NCBI GenBank assembly: GCA_032622095.1
Contig: CP136063.1
Span: forward strand, 268,639,426-268,703,425
DNA length: 64,000 bases
Direction: 5' to 3'
Source: Siphonodentalium dalli
Taxonomy: Eukaryota > Mollusca > Scaphopoda > Gadilida > Siphonodentaliidae
Below are positions 11,277 to 25,410 of this stretch, piece after piece. Each line of letters opens with the position of its first letter. The stretch's first letter is position 1. The notes beneath the pieces were generated by a model. That model made no database searches and was not told where the DNA came from. It was given only the letters and a program-made list of their open reading frames with translations. Both the position numbers and the translations under genes were made by a program.

Positions 11277-13006
11277 GCGGCCGTTTTCTGTTTAATTGGA
11301 AATACTCAGAAACTAATGGGAGGAGGACCGCGAAATCTCTAGCGAATGAAGGCATCTAAGGTCTACTAAAAATAATGGTATCCGGATGTTGGTCCAATAT
11401 CTTTTAACAGAGTTATGGCCCTTTTTCGATTATTTTTCATTATTATTATTATTATACTACAGTATTTTTCAACGCCCAAATCTCGGAATGTATTAGTACT
11501 AGAAAACTCAAGTTTGGTAAGTATGTTGGGGTAAATGAGTTCTATGCCTTTGGCTCATAACGGATATTGTCCGCATTTACCCCGTAGAGTTATCTCCCTT
11601 TATATGAAAAAATGTCATTTTATTATCTCGGAAATTATAAGGAGCAGAGCATCGAAAATTGGACTGTATACACATCTCGATATGCCCTACTGCCCACGGG
11701 CATCAGAACTTGTGTCCGCGCTTTCCCTGAGGAGTTACCGCCCATAGTTGGCAAACCTCTATTTGATTGTACTCTGTTGTCCTCTTGTATCATTCCAGAT
11801 AACTGCATGTGGTTTTCATAGTCGTGTTGACCGTTGTCAGTTTAGTCAGAGAAGGAAATTTTGACAGGGTCAGACATATATTTTGACACTGGGGTGGGGG
11901 GCAAATTGTTTGCAAAATAAAATTTTGATTGACATTCATATATTTAAGTTTATGTATTTCCCGAACGAAAACAAACTCATACCGGAAAGGATTTTTGAAA
12001 TCCGAGAAGAAATGCAAGAGTTACGGGCCCTCAAAGTTTGCAATTTGGGCCCATGTGCTTGTCCTCACATCTCCTCCGAAGATATCGAACATAGGATATC
12101 ATCTGATACGCCAACGTGTGCGGACGGAAGAGAGCACGCGGTGGGCCAAATTTTGCCAGTGTCTGTTCATTATTGTGGGTCTGGGGAGGGGTGGTCCGTG
12201 GTACCAATTTTTAATTCTTCTCGGAATCAGATGAAACTTGGAATATAACATCTGCAACATCAGCCGATCTAGAAACTGGAAGAATTTCGAAAATCCATCG
12301 AAAACTAAAAGAATCGCGGGCCCTCAAACTTTGCAATTTTGGGCCCATGTGCTTGATAACACATCTCCTCCGAAGATATCGAACATAGGATGTCATCTGA
12401 TACGAAAATGCGTACGGACTGGAGACGGCACGCGGTGGGCCAAATTTTGCCAGTGTCGGTTCATTATTGTGGGTCTGGGGAGGGGTGGTCCGTGGTGCCG
12501 AATTTTAATTCTTCTCGGAATCAGATGAAACTTAGAATATAATATCTGCAACATCAGCCGATCTCGAAGCTGAAGACAGATCGTAAATACGTTGGAAAAT
12601 GGCGGAGATTTTGGCCGTACAAGTTTGAATTTGGGCCCATATGCTTTCCAATAATCAAAGTGTTATCCGTCTCCAAATCAGATGAAATTTATACTATGCA
12701 ATCTATGTCAGCCGCAAATCACAAAACTGGAAACAACTTTAAAATCCGTTGGAAACTGACGAAGTTACGGGGCCTCAAACTTAGCAGTTTGTGCCAGGGG
12801 TTGATGTTTTCCCAATCCCGTCACCCAATTTCGAGGCAGGGGTGGGGTCACGTCCAAACACTTGAGATCAACCTACACATATTAGGACAACATATAATCA
12901 CCATACTTCATATTTTCCGTCCATAAACTGCGATTCTTTCCACTCATGATTGATCCTATTATTATACTTCCATGGTGTAACCAAGGAAGTATATTGTTTT
13001 TCTACT
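11277..13006. repeat. Array B unit 3 (1730 bp)
   Basis: Consensus-type unit; no difference from unit 1 was noticed. Confidence 0.95.
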
Positions 13007-14736
13007 GCGGCCGTTTTCTGTTTAATTGGAAATACTCAGAAACTAATGGGAGGAGGACCGCGAAATCTCTAGCGAATGAAGGCATCTAAGGTCTACTAAA
13101 AATAATGGTATCCGGATGTTGGTCCAATATCTTTTAACAGAGTTATGGCCCTTTTTCGATTATTTTTCATTATTATTATTATTATACTACAGTATTTTTC
13201 AACGCCCAAATCTCGGAATGTATTAGTACTAGAAAACTCAAGTTTGGTAAGTATGTTGGGGTAAATGAGTTCTATGCCTTTGGCTCATAACGGATATTGT
13301 CCGCATTTACCCCGTAGAGTTATCTCCCTTTATATGAAAAAATGTCATTTTATTATCTCGGAAATTATAAGGAGCAGAGCATCGAAAATTGGACTGTATA
13401 CACATCTCGATATGCCCTACTGCCCACGGGCATCAGAACTTGTGTCCGCGCTTTCCCTGAGGAGTTACCGCCCATAGTTGGCAAACCTCTATTTGATTGT
13501 ACTCTGTTGTCCTCTTGTATCATTCCAGATAACTGCATGTGGTTTTCATAGTCGTGTTGACCGTTGTCAGTTTAGTCAGAGAAGGAAATTTTGACAGGGT
13601 CAGACATATATTTTGACACTGGGGTGGGGGGCAAATTGTTTGCAAAATAAAATTTTGATTGACATTCATATATTTAAGTTTATGTATTTCCCGAACGAAA
13701 ACAAACTCATACCGGAAAGGATTTTTGAAATCCGAGAAGAAATGCAAGAGTTACGGGCCCTCAAAGTTTGCAATTTGGGCCCATGTGCTTGTCCTCACAT
13801 CTCCTCCGAAGATATCGAACATAGGATATCATCTGATACGCCAACGTGTGCGGACGGAAGAGAGCACGCGGTGGGCCAAATTTTGCCAGTGTCTGTTCAT
13901 TATTGTGGGTCTGGGGAGGGGTGGTCCGTGGTACCAATTTTTAATTCTTCTCGGAATCAGATGAAACTTGGAATATAACATCTGCAACATCAGCCGATCT
14001 AGAAACTGGAAGAATTTCGAAAATCCATCGAAAACTAAAAGAATCGCGGGCCCTCAAACTTTGCAATTTTGGGCCCATGTGCTTGATAACACATCTCCTC
14101 CGAAGATATCGAACATAGGATGTCATCTGATACGAAAATGCGTACGGACTGGAGACGGCACGCGGTGGGCCAAATTTTGCCAGTGTCGGTTCATTATTGT
14201 GGGTCTGGGGAGGGGTGGTCCGTGGTGCCGAATTTTAATTCTTCTCGGAATCAGATGAAACTTAGAATATAATATCTGCAACATCAGCCGATCTCGAAGC
14301 TGAAGACAGATCGTAAATACGTTGGAAAATGGCGGAGATTTTGGCCGTACAAGTTTGAATTTGGGCCCATATGCTTTCCAATAATCAAAGTGTTATCCGT
14401 CTCCAAATCAGATGAAATTTATACTATGCAATCTATGTCAGCCGCAAATCACAAAACTGGAAACAACTTTAAAATCCGTTGGAAACTGACGAAGTTACGG
14501 GGCCTCAAACTTAGCAGTTTGTGCCAGGGGTTGATGTTTTCCCAATCCCGTCACCCAATTTCGAGGCAGGGGTGGGGTCACGTCCAAACACTTGAGATCA
14601 ACCTACACATATTAGGACAACATATAATCACCATACTTCATATTTTCCGTCCATAAACTGCGATTCTTTCCACTCATGATTGATCCTATTATTATACTTC
14701 CATGGTGTAACCAAGGAAGTATATTGTTTTTCTACT
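13007..14736. repeat. Array B unit 4 (1730 bp)
   Basis: Consensus-type unit; no difference from unit 1 was noticed. Confidence 0.95.
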
Positions 14737-16760
14737 GCGGCCGTTTTCTGTTTAATTGGAAATACTCAGAAACTAATGGGAGGAGGACCGCGAAATCTCT
14801 AGCGAATGAAGGCATCTAGGGTCTACTAAAAATAATGGTATCCGGATGTTGGTCCAATATCTTTTAACAGAGTTATGGCCCTTTTTCGATTATTTTTCAT
14901 TATTATTATTATTATACTACAGTATTTTTCAACGCCCAAATCTCGGAATGTATTAGTACTAGAAAACTCAAGTTTGGTAAGTATGTTGGGGTAAATGAGT
15001 TCTATGCCTTTGGCTCATAACGGATATTGTCCGCATTTACCCCGTAGAGTTATCTCCCTTTATATGAAAAAATGTCATTTTATTATCTCGGAAATTATAA
15101 GGAGCAGAGCATCGAAAATTGGACTGTATACACATCTCGATATGCCCTACTGCCCACGGGCATCAGAACTTGTGTCCGCGCTTTCCCTGAGGAGTTACCG
15201 CCCATAGTTGGCAAACCTCTATTTGATTGTACTCTGTTGTCCTCTTGTATCATTCCAGATAACTGCATGTGGTTTTCATAGTCGTGTTGACCGTTGTCAG
15301 TTTAGTCAGAGAAGGAAATTTTGACAGGGTCAGACATATATTTTGACACTGGGGTGGGGGGCAAATTGTTTGCAAAATAAAATTTTGATTGACATTCATA
15401 TATTTAAGTTTATGTATTTCCCGAACGAAAACAAACTCATACCGGAAAGGATTTTTGAAATCCGAGAAGAAATGCAAGAGTTACGGGCCCTCAAAGTTTG
15501 CAATTTGGGCCCATGTGCTTGTCCTCACATCTCCTCCGAAGATATCGAACATAGGATATCATCTGATACGCCAACGTGTGCGGACGGAAGAGAGCACGCG
15601 GTGGGCCAAATTTTGCCAGTGTCTGTTCATTATTGTGGGTCTGGGGAGGGGTGGTCCGTGGTACCAATTTTTAATTCTTCTCGGAATCAGATGAAACTTG
15701 GAATATAACATCTGCAACATCAGCCGATCTAGAAACTGGAAGAATTTCGAAAATCCATCGAAAACTAAAAGAATCGCGGGCCCTCAAACTTTGCAATTTT
15801 GGGCCCATGTGCTTGATAACACATCTCCTCCGAAGATATCGAACATAGGATGTCATCTGATACGAAAATGCGTACGGACTGGAGACGGCACGCGGTGGGC
15901 CAAATTTTGCCAGTGTCGGTTCATTATTGTGGGTCTGGGGAGGGGTGGTCCGTGGTACCAATTTTTAATTCTTCTCGGAATCAGATGAAACTTGGAATAT
16001 AACATCTGCAACATCAGCCGATCTAGAAACTGGAAGAATTTCGAAAATCCATCGAAAACTAAAAGAATCGCGGGCCCTCAAACTTTGCAATTTTGGGCCC
16101 ATGTGCTTGATAACACATCTCCTCCGAAGATATCGAACATAGGATGTCATCTGATACGAAAATGCGTACGGACTGGAGACGGCACGCGGTGGGCCAAATT
16201 TTGCCAGTGTCGGTTCATTATTGTGGGTCTGGGGAGGGGTGGTCCGTGGTGCCGAATTTTAATTCTTCTCGGAATCAGATGAAACTTAGAATATAATATC
16301 TGCAACATCAGCCGATCTCGAAGCTGAAGACAGATCGTAAATACGTTGGAAAATGGCGGAGATTTTGGCCGTACAAGTTTGAATTTGGGCCCATATGCTT
16401 TCCAATAATCAAAGTGTTATCCGTCTCCAAATCAGATGAAATTTATACTATGCAATCTATGTCAGCCGCAAATCACAAAACTGGAAACAACTTTAAAATC
16501 CGTTGGAAACTGACGAAGTTACGGGGCCTCAAACTTAGCAGTTTGTGCCAGGGGTTGATGTTTTCCCAATCCCGTCACCCAATTTCGAGGCAGGGGTGGG
16601 GTCACGTCCAAACACTTGAGATCAACCTACACATATTAGGACAACATATAATCACCATACTTCATATTTTCCGTCCATAAACTGCGATTCTTTCCACTCA
16701 TGATTGATCCTATTATTATACTTCCATGGTGTAACCAAGGAAGTATATTGTTTTTCTACT
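14737..16760. repeat. Array B unit 5, long form (2024 bp)
   Basis: Long unit with the 294-bp subunit duplicated (15671-15964 and 15965-16258). It has a private A-to-G change at 14819. It is followed by a unit with the TATATA variant, the same order as units 11-12. Confidence 0.95.
15671..16258. repeat. Duplicated 294-bp subunit in B unit 5
   Basis: Two direct 294-bp copies. The first ends in GGTACCAATTTTT and the second in GGTGCCGAATTTT, so the first copy's end matches the end of the preceding subrepeat. That pattern points to unequal exchange between neighbouring subrepeats. The same structure occurs at 26345-26932 and 31829-32416. Confidence 0.92.
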
Positions 16761-18490
16761 GCGGCCGTTTTCTGTTTAATTGGAAATACTCAGAAACTAA
16801 TGGGAGGAGGACCGCGAAATCTCTAGCGAATGAAGGCATCTAAGGTCTACTAAAAATAATGGTATCCGGATGTTGGTCCAATATCTTTTAACAGAGTTAT
16901 GGCCCTTTTTCGATTATTTTTCATTATTATTATTATTATACTACAGTATTTTTCAACGCCCAAATCTCGGAATGTATTAGTACTAGAAAACTCAAGTTTG
17001 GTAAGTATGTTGGGGTAAATGAGTTCTATGCCTTTGGCTCATAACGGATATTGTCCGCATTTACCCCGTAGAGTTATCTCCCTTTATATAAAAAAATGTC
17101 ATTTTATTATCTCGGAAATTATAAGGAGCAGAGCATCGAAAATTGGACTGTATACACATCTCGATATGCCCTACTGCCCACGGGCATCAGAACTTGTGTC
17201 CGCGCTTTCCCTGAGGAGTTACCGCCCATAGTTGGCAAACCTCTATTTGATTGTACTCTGTTGTCCTCTTGTATCATTCCAGATAACTGCATGTGGTTTT
17301 CATAGTCGTGTTGACCGTTGTCAGTTTAGTCAGAGAAGGAAATTTTGACAGGGTCAGACATATATTTTGACACTGGGGTGGGGGGCAAATTGTTTGCAAA
17401 ATAAAATTTTGATTGACATTCATATATTTAAGTTTATGTATTTCCCGAACGAAAACAAACTCATACCGGAAAGGATTTTTGAAATCCGAGAAGAAATGCA
17501 AGAGTTACGGGCCCTCAAAGTTTGCAATTTGGGCCCATGTGCTTGTCCTCACATCTCCTCCGAAGATATCGAACATAGGATATCATCTGATACGCCAACG
17601 TGTGCGGACGGAAGAGAGCACGCGGTGGGCCAAATTTTGCCAGTGTCTGTTCATTATTGTGGGTCTGGGGAGGGGTGGTCCGTGGTACCAATTTTTAATT
17701 CTTCTCGGAATCAGATGAAACTTGGAATATAACATCTGCAACATCAGCCGATCTAGAAACTGGAAGAATTTCGAAAATCCATCGAAAACTAAAAGAATCG
17801 CGGGCCCTCAAACTTTGCAATTTTGGGCCCATGTGCTTGATAACACATCTCCTCCGAAGATATCGAACATAGGATGTCATCTGATACGAAAATGCGTACG
17901 GACTGGAGACGGCACGCGGTGGGCCAAATTTTGCCAGTGTCGGTTCATTATTGTGGGTCTGGGGAGGGGTGGTCCGTGGTGCCGAATTTTAATTCTTCTC
18001 GGAATCAGATGAAACTTAGAATATAATATCTGCAACATCAGCCGATCTCGAAGCTGAAGACAGATCGTAAATACGTTGGAAAATGGCGGAGATTTTGGCC
18101 GTACAAGTTTGAATTTGGGCCCATATGCTTTCCAATAATCAAAGTGTTATCCGTCTCCAAATCAGATGAAATTTATACTATGCAATCTATGTCAGCCGCA
18201 AATCACAAAACTGGAAACAACTTTAAAATCCGTTGGAAACTGACGAAGTTACGGGGCCTCAAACTTAGCAGTTTGTGCCAGGGGTTGATGTTTTCCCAAT
18301 CCCGTCACCCAATTTCGAGGCAGGGGTGGGGTCACGTCCAAACACTTGAGATCAACCTACACATATTAGGACAACATATAATCACCATACTTCATATTTT
18401 CCGTCCATAAACTGCGATTCTTTCCACTCATGATTGATCCTATTATTATACTTCCATGGTGTAACCAAGGAAGTATATTGTTTTTCTACT
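16761..18490. repeat. Array B unit 6 (1730 bp, TATATA variant)
   Basis: Carries G-to-A at 17090 (CTTTATATG to CTTTATATA), a variant shared with units 8, 9 and 12. Confidence 0.95.
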
Positions 18491-20220
18491 GCGGCCGTTT
18501 TCTGTTTAATTGGAAATACTCAGAAACTAATGGGAGGAGGACCGCGAAATCTCTAGCGAATGAAGGCATCTAAGGTCTACTAAAAATAATGGTATCCGGA
18601 TGTTGGTCCAATATCTTTTAACAGAGTTATGGCCCTTTTTCGATTATTTTTCATTATTATTATTATTATACTACAGTATTTTTCAACGCCCAAATCTCGG
18701 AATGTATTAGTACTAGAAAACTCAAGTTTGGTAAGTATGTTGGGGTAAATGAGTTCTATGCCTTTGGCTCATAACGGATATTGTCCGCATTTACCCCGTA
18801 GAGTTATCTCCCTTTATATGAAAAAATGTCATTTTATTATCTCGGAAATTATAAGGAGCAGAGCATCGAAAATTGGACTGTATACACATCTCGATATGCC
18901 CTACTGCCCACGGGCATCAGAACTTGTGTCCGCGCTTTCCCTGAGGAGTTACCGCCCATAGTTGGCAAACCTCTATTTGATTGTACTCTGTTGTCCTCTT
19001 GTATCATTCCAGATAACTGCATGTGGTTTTCATAGTCGTGTTGACCGTTGTCAGTTTAGTCAGAGAAGGAAATTTTGACAGGGTCAGACATATATTTTGA
19101 CACTGGGGTGGGGGGCAAATTGTTTGCAAAATAAAATTTTGATTGACATTCATATATTTAAGTTTATGTATTTCCCGAACGAAAACAAACTCATACCGGA
19201 AAGGATTTTTGAAATCCGAGAAGAAATGCAAGAGTTACGGGCCCTCAAAGTTTGCAATTTGGGCCCATGTGCTTGTCCTCACATCTCCTCCGAAGATATC
19301 GAACATAGGATATCATCTGATACGCCAACGTGTGCGGACGGAAGAGAGCACGCGGTGGGCCAAATTTTGCCAGTGTCTGTTCATTATTGTGGGTCTGGGG
19401 AGGGGTGGTCCGTGGTACCAATTTTTAATTCTTCTCGGAATCAGATGAAACTTGGAATATAACATCTGCAACATCAGTCGATCTAGAAACTGGAAGAATT
19501 TCGAAAATCCATCGAAAACTAAAAGAATCGCGGGCCCTCAAACTTTGCAATTTTGGGCCCATGTGCTTGATAACACATCTCCTCCGAAGATATCGAACAT
19601 AGGATGTCATCTGATACGAAAATGCGTACGGACTGGAGACGGCACGCGGTGGGCCAAATTTTGCCAGTGTCGGTTCATTATTGTGGGTCTGGGGAGGGGT
19701 GGTCCGTGGTGCCGAATTTTAATTCTTCTCGGAATCAGATGAAACTTAGAATATAATATCTGCAACATCAGCCGATCTCGAAGCTGAAGACAGATCGTAA
19801 ATACGTTGGAAAATGGCGGAGATTTTGGCCGTACAAGTTTGAATTTGGGCCCATATGCTTTCCAATAATCAAAGTGTTATCCGTCTCCAAATCAGATGAA
19901 ATTTATACTATGCAATCTATGTCAGCCGCAAATCACAAAACTGGAAACAACTTTAAAATCCGTTGGAAACTGACGAAGTTACGGGGCCTCAAACTTAGCA
20001 GTTTGTGCCAGGGGTTGATGTTTTCCCAATCCCGTCACCCAATTTCGAGGCAGGGGTGGGGTCACGTCCAAACACTTGAGATCAACCTACACATATTAGG
20101 ACAACATATAATCACCATACTTCATATTTTCCGTCCATAAACTGCGATTCTTTCCACTCATGATTGATCCTATTATTATACTTCCATGGTGTAACCAAGG
20201 AAGTATATTGTTTTTCTACT
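18491..20220. repeat. Array B unit 7 (1730 bp)
   Basis: Consensus at the 17090-equivalent site; private C-to-T at 19478. Confidence 0.95.
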
Positions 20221-21950
20221 GCGGCCGTTTTCTGTTTAATTGGAAATACTCAGAAACTAATGGGAGGAGGACCGCGAAATCTCTAGCGAATGAAGGCATC
20301 TAAGGTCTACTAAAAATAATGGTATCCGGATGTTGGTCCAATATCTTTTAACAGAGTTATGGCCCTTTTTCGATTATTTTTCATTATTATTATTATTATA
20401 CTACAGTATTTTTCAACGCCCAAATCTCGGAATGTATTAGTACTAGAAAACTCAAGTTTGGTAAGTATGTTGGGGTAAATGAGTTCTATGCCTTTGGCTC
20501 ATAACGGATATTGTCCGCATTTACCCCGTAGAGTTATCTCCCTTTATATAAAAAAATGTCATTTTATTATCTCGGAAATTATAAGGAGCAGAGCATCGAA
20601 AATTGGACTGTATACACATCTCGATATGCCCTACTGCCCACGGGCATCAGAACTTGTGTCCGCGCTTTCCCTGAGGAGTTACCGCCCATAGTTGGCAAAC
20701 CTCTATTTGATTGTACTCTGTTGTCCTCTTGTATCATTCCAGATAACTGCATGTGGTTTTCATAGTCGTGTTGACCGTTGTCAGTTTAGTCAGAGAAGGA
20801 AATTTTGACAGGGTCAGACATATATTTTGACACTGGGGTGGGGGGCAAATTGTTTGCAAAATAAAATTTTGATTGACATTCATATATTTAAGTTTATGTA
20901 TTTCCCGAACGAAAACAAACTCATACCGGAAAGGATTTTTGAAATCCGAGAAGAAATGCAAGAGTTACGGGCCCTCAAAGTTTGCAATTTGGGCCCATGT
21001 GCTTGTCCTCACATCTCCTCCGAAGATATCGAACATAGGATATCATCTGATACGCCAACGTGTGCGGACGGAAGAGAGCACGCGGTGGGCCAAATTTTGC
21101 CAGTGTCTGTTCATTATTGTGGGTCTGGGGAGGGGTGGTCCGTGGTACCAATTTTTAATTCTTCTCGGAATCAGATGAAACTTGGAATATAACATCTGCA
21201 ACATCAGCCGATCTAGAAACTGGAAGAATTTCGAAAATCCATCGAAAACTAAAAGAATCGCGGGCCCTCAAACTTTGCAATTTTGGGCCCATGTGCTTGA
21301 TAACACATCTCCTCCGAAGATATCGAACATAGGATGTCATCTGATACGAAAATGCGTACGGACTGGAGACGGCACGCGGTGGGCCAAATTTTGCCAGTGT
21401 CGGTTCATTATTGTGGGTCTGGGGAGGGGTGGTCCGTGGTGCCGAATTTTAATTCTTCTCGGAATCAGATGAAACTTAGAATATAATATCTGCAACATCA
21501 GCCGATCTCGAAGCTGAAGACAGATCGTAAATACGTTGGAAAATGGCGGAGATTTTGGCCGTACAAGTTTGAATTTGGGCCCATATGCTTTCCAATAATC
21601 AAAGTGTTATCCGTCTCCAAATCAGATGAAATTTATACTATGCAATCTATGTCAGCCGCAAATCACAAAACTGGAAACAACTTTAAAATCCGTTGGAAAC
21701 TGACGAAGTTACGGGGCCTCAAACTTAGCAGTTTGTGCCAGGGGTTGATGTTTTCCCAATCCCGTCACCCAATTTCGAGGCAGGGGTGGGGTCACGTCCA
21801 AACACTTGAGATCAACCTACACATATTAGGACAACATATAATCACCATACTTCATATTTTCCGTCCATAAACTGCGATTCTTTCCACTCATGATTGATCC
21901 TATTATTATACTTCCATGGTGTAACCAAGGAAGTATATTGTTTTTCTACT
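20221..21950. repeat. Array B unit 8 (1730 bp, TATATA variant)
   Basis: Carries the shared G-to-A variant, here at 20550. Confidence 0.95.
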
Positions 21951-23680
21951 GCGGCCGTTTTCTGTTTAATTGGAAATACTCAGAAACTAATGGGAGGAGG
22001 ACCGCGAAATCTCTAGCGAATGAAGGCATCTAAGGTCTACTAAAAATAATGGTATCCGGATGTTGGTCCAATATCTTTTAACAGAGTTATGGCCCTTTTT
22101 CGATTATTTTTCATTATTATTATTATTATACTACAGTATTTTTCAACGCCCAAATCTCGGAATGTATTAGTACTAGAAAACTCAAGTTTGGTAAGTATGT
22201 TGGGGTAAATGAGTTCTATGCCTTTGGCTCATAACGGATATTGTCCGCATTTACCCCGTAGAGTTATCTCCCTTTATATAAAAAAATGTCATTTTATTAT
22301 CTCGGAAATTATAAGGAGCAGAGCATCGAAAATTGGACTGTATACACATCTCGATATGCCCTACTGCCCACGGGCATCAGAACTTGTGTCCGCGCTTTCC
22401 CTGAGGAGTTACCGCCCATAGTTGGCAAACCTCTATTTGATTGTACTCTGTTGTCCTCTTGTATCATTCCAGATAACTGCATGTGGTTTTCATAGTCGTG
22501 TTGACCGTTGTCAGTTTAGTCAGAGAAGGAAATTTTGACAGGGTCAGACATATATTTTGACACTGGGGTGGGGGGCAAATTGTTTGCAAAATAAAATTTT
22601 GATTGACATTCATATATTTAAGTTTATGTATTTCCCGAACGAAAACAAACTCATACCGGAAAGGATTTTTGAAATCCGAGAAGAAATGCAAGAGTTACGG
22701 GCCCTCAAAGTTTGCAATTTGGGCCCATGTGCTTGTCCTCACATCTCCTCCGAAGATATCGAACATAGGATATCATCTGATACGCCAACGTGTGCGGACG
22801 GAAGAGAGCACGCGGTGGGCCAAATTTTGCCAGTGTCTGTTCATTATTGTGGGTCTGGGGAGGGGTGGTCCGTGGTACCAATTTTTAATTCTTCTCGGAA
22901 TCAGATGAAACTTGGAATATAACATCTGCAACATCAGCCGATCTAGAAACTGGAAGAATTTCGAAAATCCATCGAAAACTAAAAGAATCGCGGGCCCTCA
23001 AACTTTGCAATTTTGGGCCCATGTGCTTGATAACACATCTCCTCCGAAGATATCGAACATAGGATGTCATCTGATACGAAAATGCGTACGGACTGGAGAC
23101 GGCACGCGGTGGGCCAAATTTTGCCAGTGTCGGTTCATTATTGTGGGTCTGGGGAGGGGTGGTCCGTGGTGCCGAATTTTAATTCTTCTCGGAATCAGAT
23201 GAAACTTAGAATATAATATCTGCAACATCAGCCGATCTCGAAGCTGAAGACAGATCGTAAATACGTTGGAAAATGGCGGAGATTTTGGCCGTACAAGTTT
23301 GAATTTGGGCCCATATGCTTTCCAATAATCAAAGTGTTATCCGTCTCCAAATCAGATGAAATTTATACTATGCAATCTATGTCAGCCGCAAATCACAAAA
23401 CTGGAAACAACTTTAAAATCCGTTGGAAACTGACGAAGTTACGGGGCCTCAAACTTAGCAGTTTGTGCCAGGGGTTGATGTTTTCCCAATCCCGTCACCC
23501 AATTTCGAGGCAGGGGTGGGGTCACGTCCAAACACTTGAGATCAACCTACACATATTAGGACAACATATAATCACCATACTTCATATTTTCCGTCCATAA
23601 ACTGCGATTCTTTCCACTCATGATTGATCCTATTATTATACTTCCATGGTGTAACCAAGGAAGTATATTGTTTTTCTACT
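21951..23680. repeat. Array B unit 9 (1730 bp, TATATA variant)
   Basis: Carries the shared G-to-A variant, here at 22280. Confidence 0.95.
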
Positions 23681-25410
23681 GCGGCCGTTTTCTGTTTAAT
23701 TGGAAATACTCAGAAACTAATGGGAGGAGGACCGCGAAATCTCTAGCGAATGAAGGCATCTAAGGTCTACTAAAAATAATGGTATCCGGATGTTGGTCCA
23801 ATATCTTTTAACAGAGTTATGGCCCTTTTTCGATTATTTTTCATTATTATTATTATTATACTACAGTATTTTTCAACGCCCAAATCTCGGAATGTATTAG
23901 TACTAGAAAACTCAAGTTTGGTAAGTATGTTGGGGTAAATGAGTTCTATGCCTTTGGCTCATAACGGATATTGTCCGCATTTACCCCGTAGAGTTATCTC
24001 CCTTTATATGAAAAAATGTCATTTTATTATCTCGGAAATTATAAGGAGCAGAGCATCGAAAATTGGACTGTATACACATCTCGATATGCCCTACTGCCCA
24101 CGGGCATCAGAACTTGTGTCCGCGCTTTCCCTGAGGAGTTACCGCCCATAGTTGGCAAACCTCTATTTGATTGTACTCTGTTGTCCTCTTGTATCATTCC
24201 AGATAACTGCATGTGGTTTTCATAGTCGTGTTGACCGTTGTCAGTTTAGTCAGAGAAGGAAATTTTGACAGGGTCAGACATATATTTTGACACTGGGGTG
24301 GGGGGCAAATTGTTTGCAAAATAAAATTTTGATTGACATTCATATATTTAAGTTTATGTATTTCCCGAACGAAAACAAACTCATACCGGAAAGGATTTTT
24401 GAAATCCGAGAAGAAATGCAAGAGTTACGGGCCCTCAAAGTTTGCAATTTGGGCCCATGTGCTTGTCCTCACATCTCCTCCGAAGATATCGAACATAGGA
24501 TATCATCTGATACGCCAACGTGTGCGGACGGAAGAGAGCACGCGGTGGGCCAAATTTTGCCAGTGTCTGTTCATTATTGTGGGTCTGGGGAGGGGTGGTC
24601 CGTGGTACCAATTTTTAATTCTTCTCGGAATCAGATGAAACTTGGAATATAACATCTGCAACATCAGCCGATCTAGAAACTGGAAGAATTTCGAAAATCC
24701 ATCGAAAACTAAAAGAATCGCGGGCCCTCAAACTTTGCAATTTTGGGCCCATGTGCTTGATAACACATCTCCTCCGAAGATATCGAACATAGGATGTCAT
24801 CTGATACGAAAATGCGTACGGACTGGAGACGGCACGCGGTGGGCCAAATTTTGCCAGTGTCGGTTCATTATTGTGGGTCTGGGGAGGGGTGGTCCGTGGT
24901 GCCGAATTTTAATTCTTCTCGGAATCAGATGAAACTTAGAATATAATATCTGCAACATCAGCCGATCTCGAAGCTGAAGACAGATCGTAAATACGTTGGA
25001 AAATGGCGGAGATTTTGGCCGTACAAGTTTGAATTTGGGCCCATATGCTTTCCAATAATCAAAGTGTTATCCGTCTCCAAATCAGATGAAATTTATACTA
25101 TGCAATCTATGTCAGCCGCAAATCACAAAACTGGAAACAACTTTAAAATCCGTTGGAAACTGACGAAGTTACGGGGCCTCAAACTTAGCAGTTTGTGCCA
25201 GGGGTTGATGTTTTCCCAATCCCGTCACCCAATTTCGAGGCAGGGGTGGGGTCACGTCCAAACACTTGAGATCAACCTACACATATTAGGACAACATATA
25301 ATCACCATACTTCATATTTTCCGTCCATAAACTGCGATTCTTTCCACTCATGATTGATCCTATTATTATACTTCCATGGTGTAACCAAGGAAGTATATTG
25401 TTTTTCTACT
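23681..25410. repeat. Array B unit 10 (1730 bp)
   Basis: Consensus-type unit; no private variant was noticed. Confidence 0.95.
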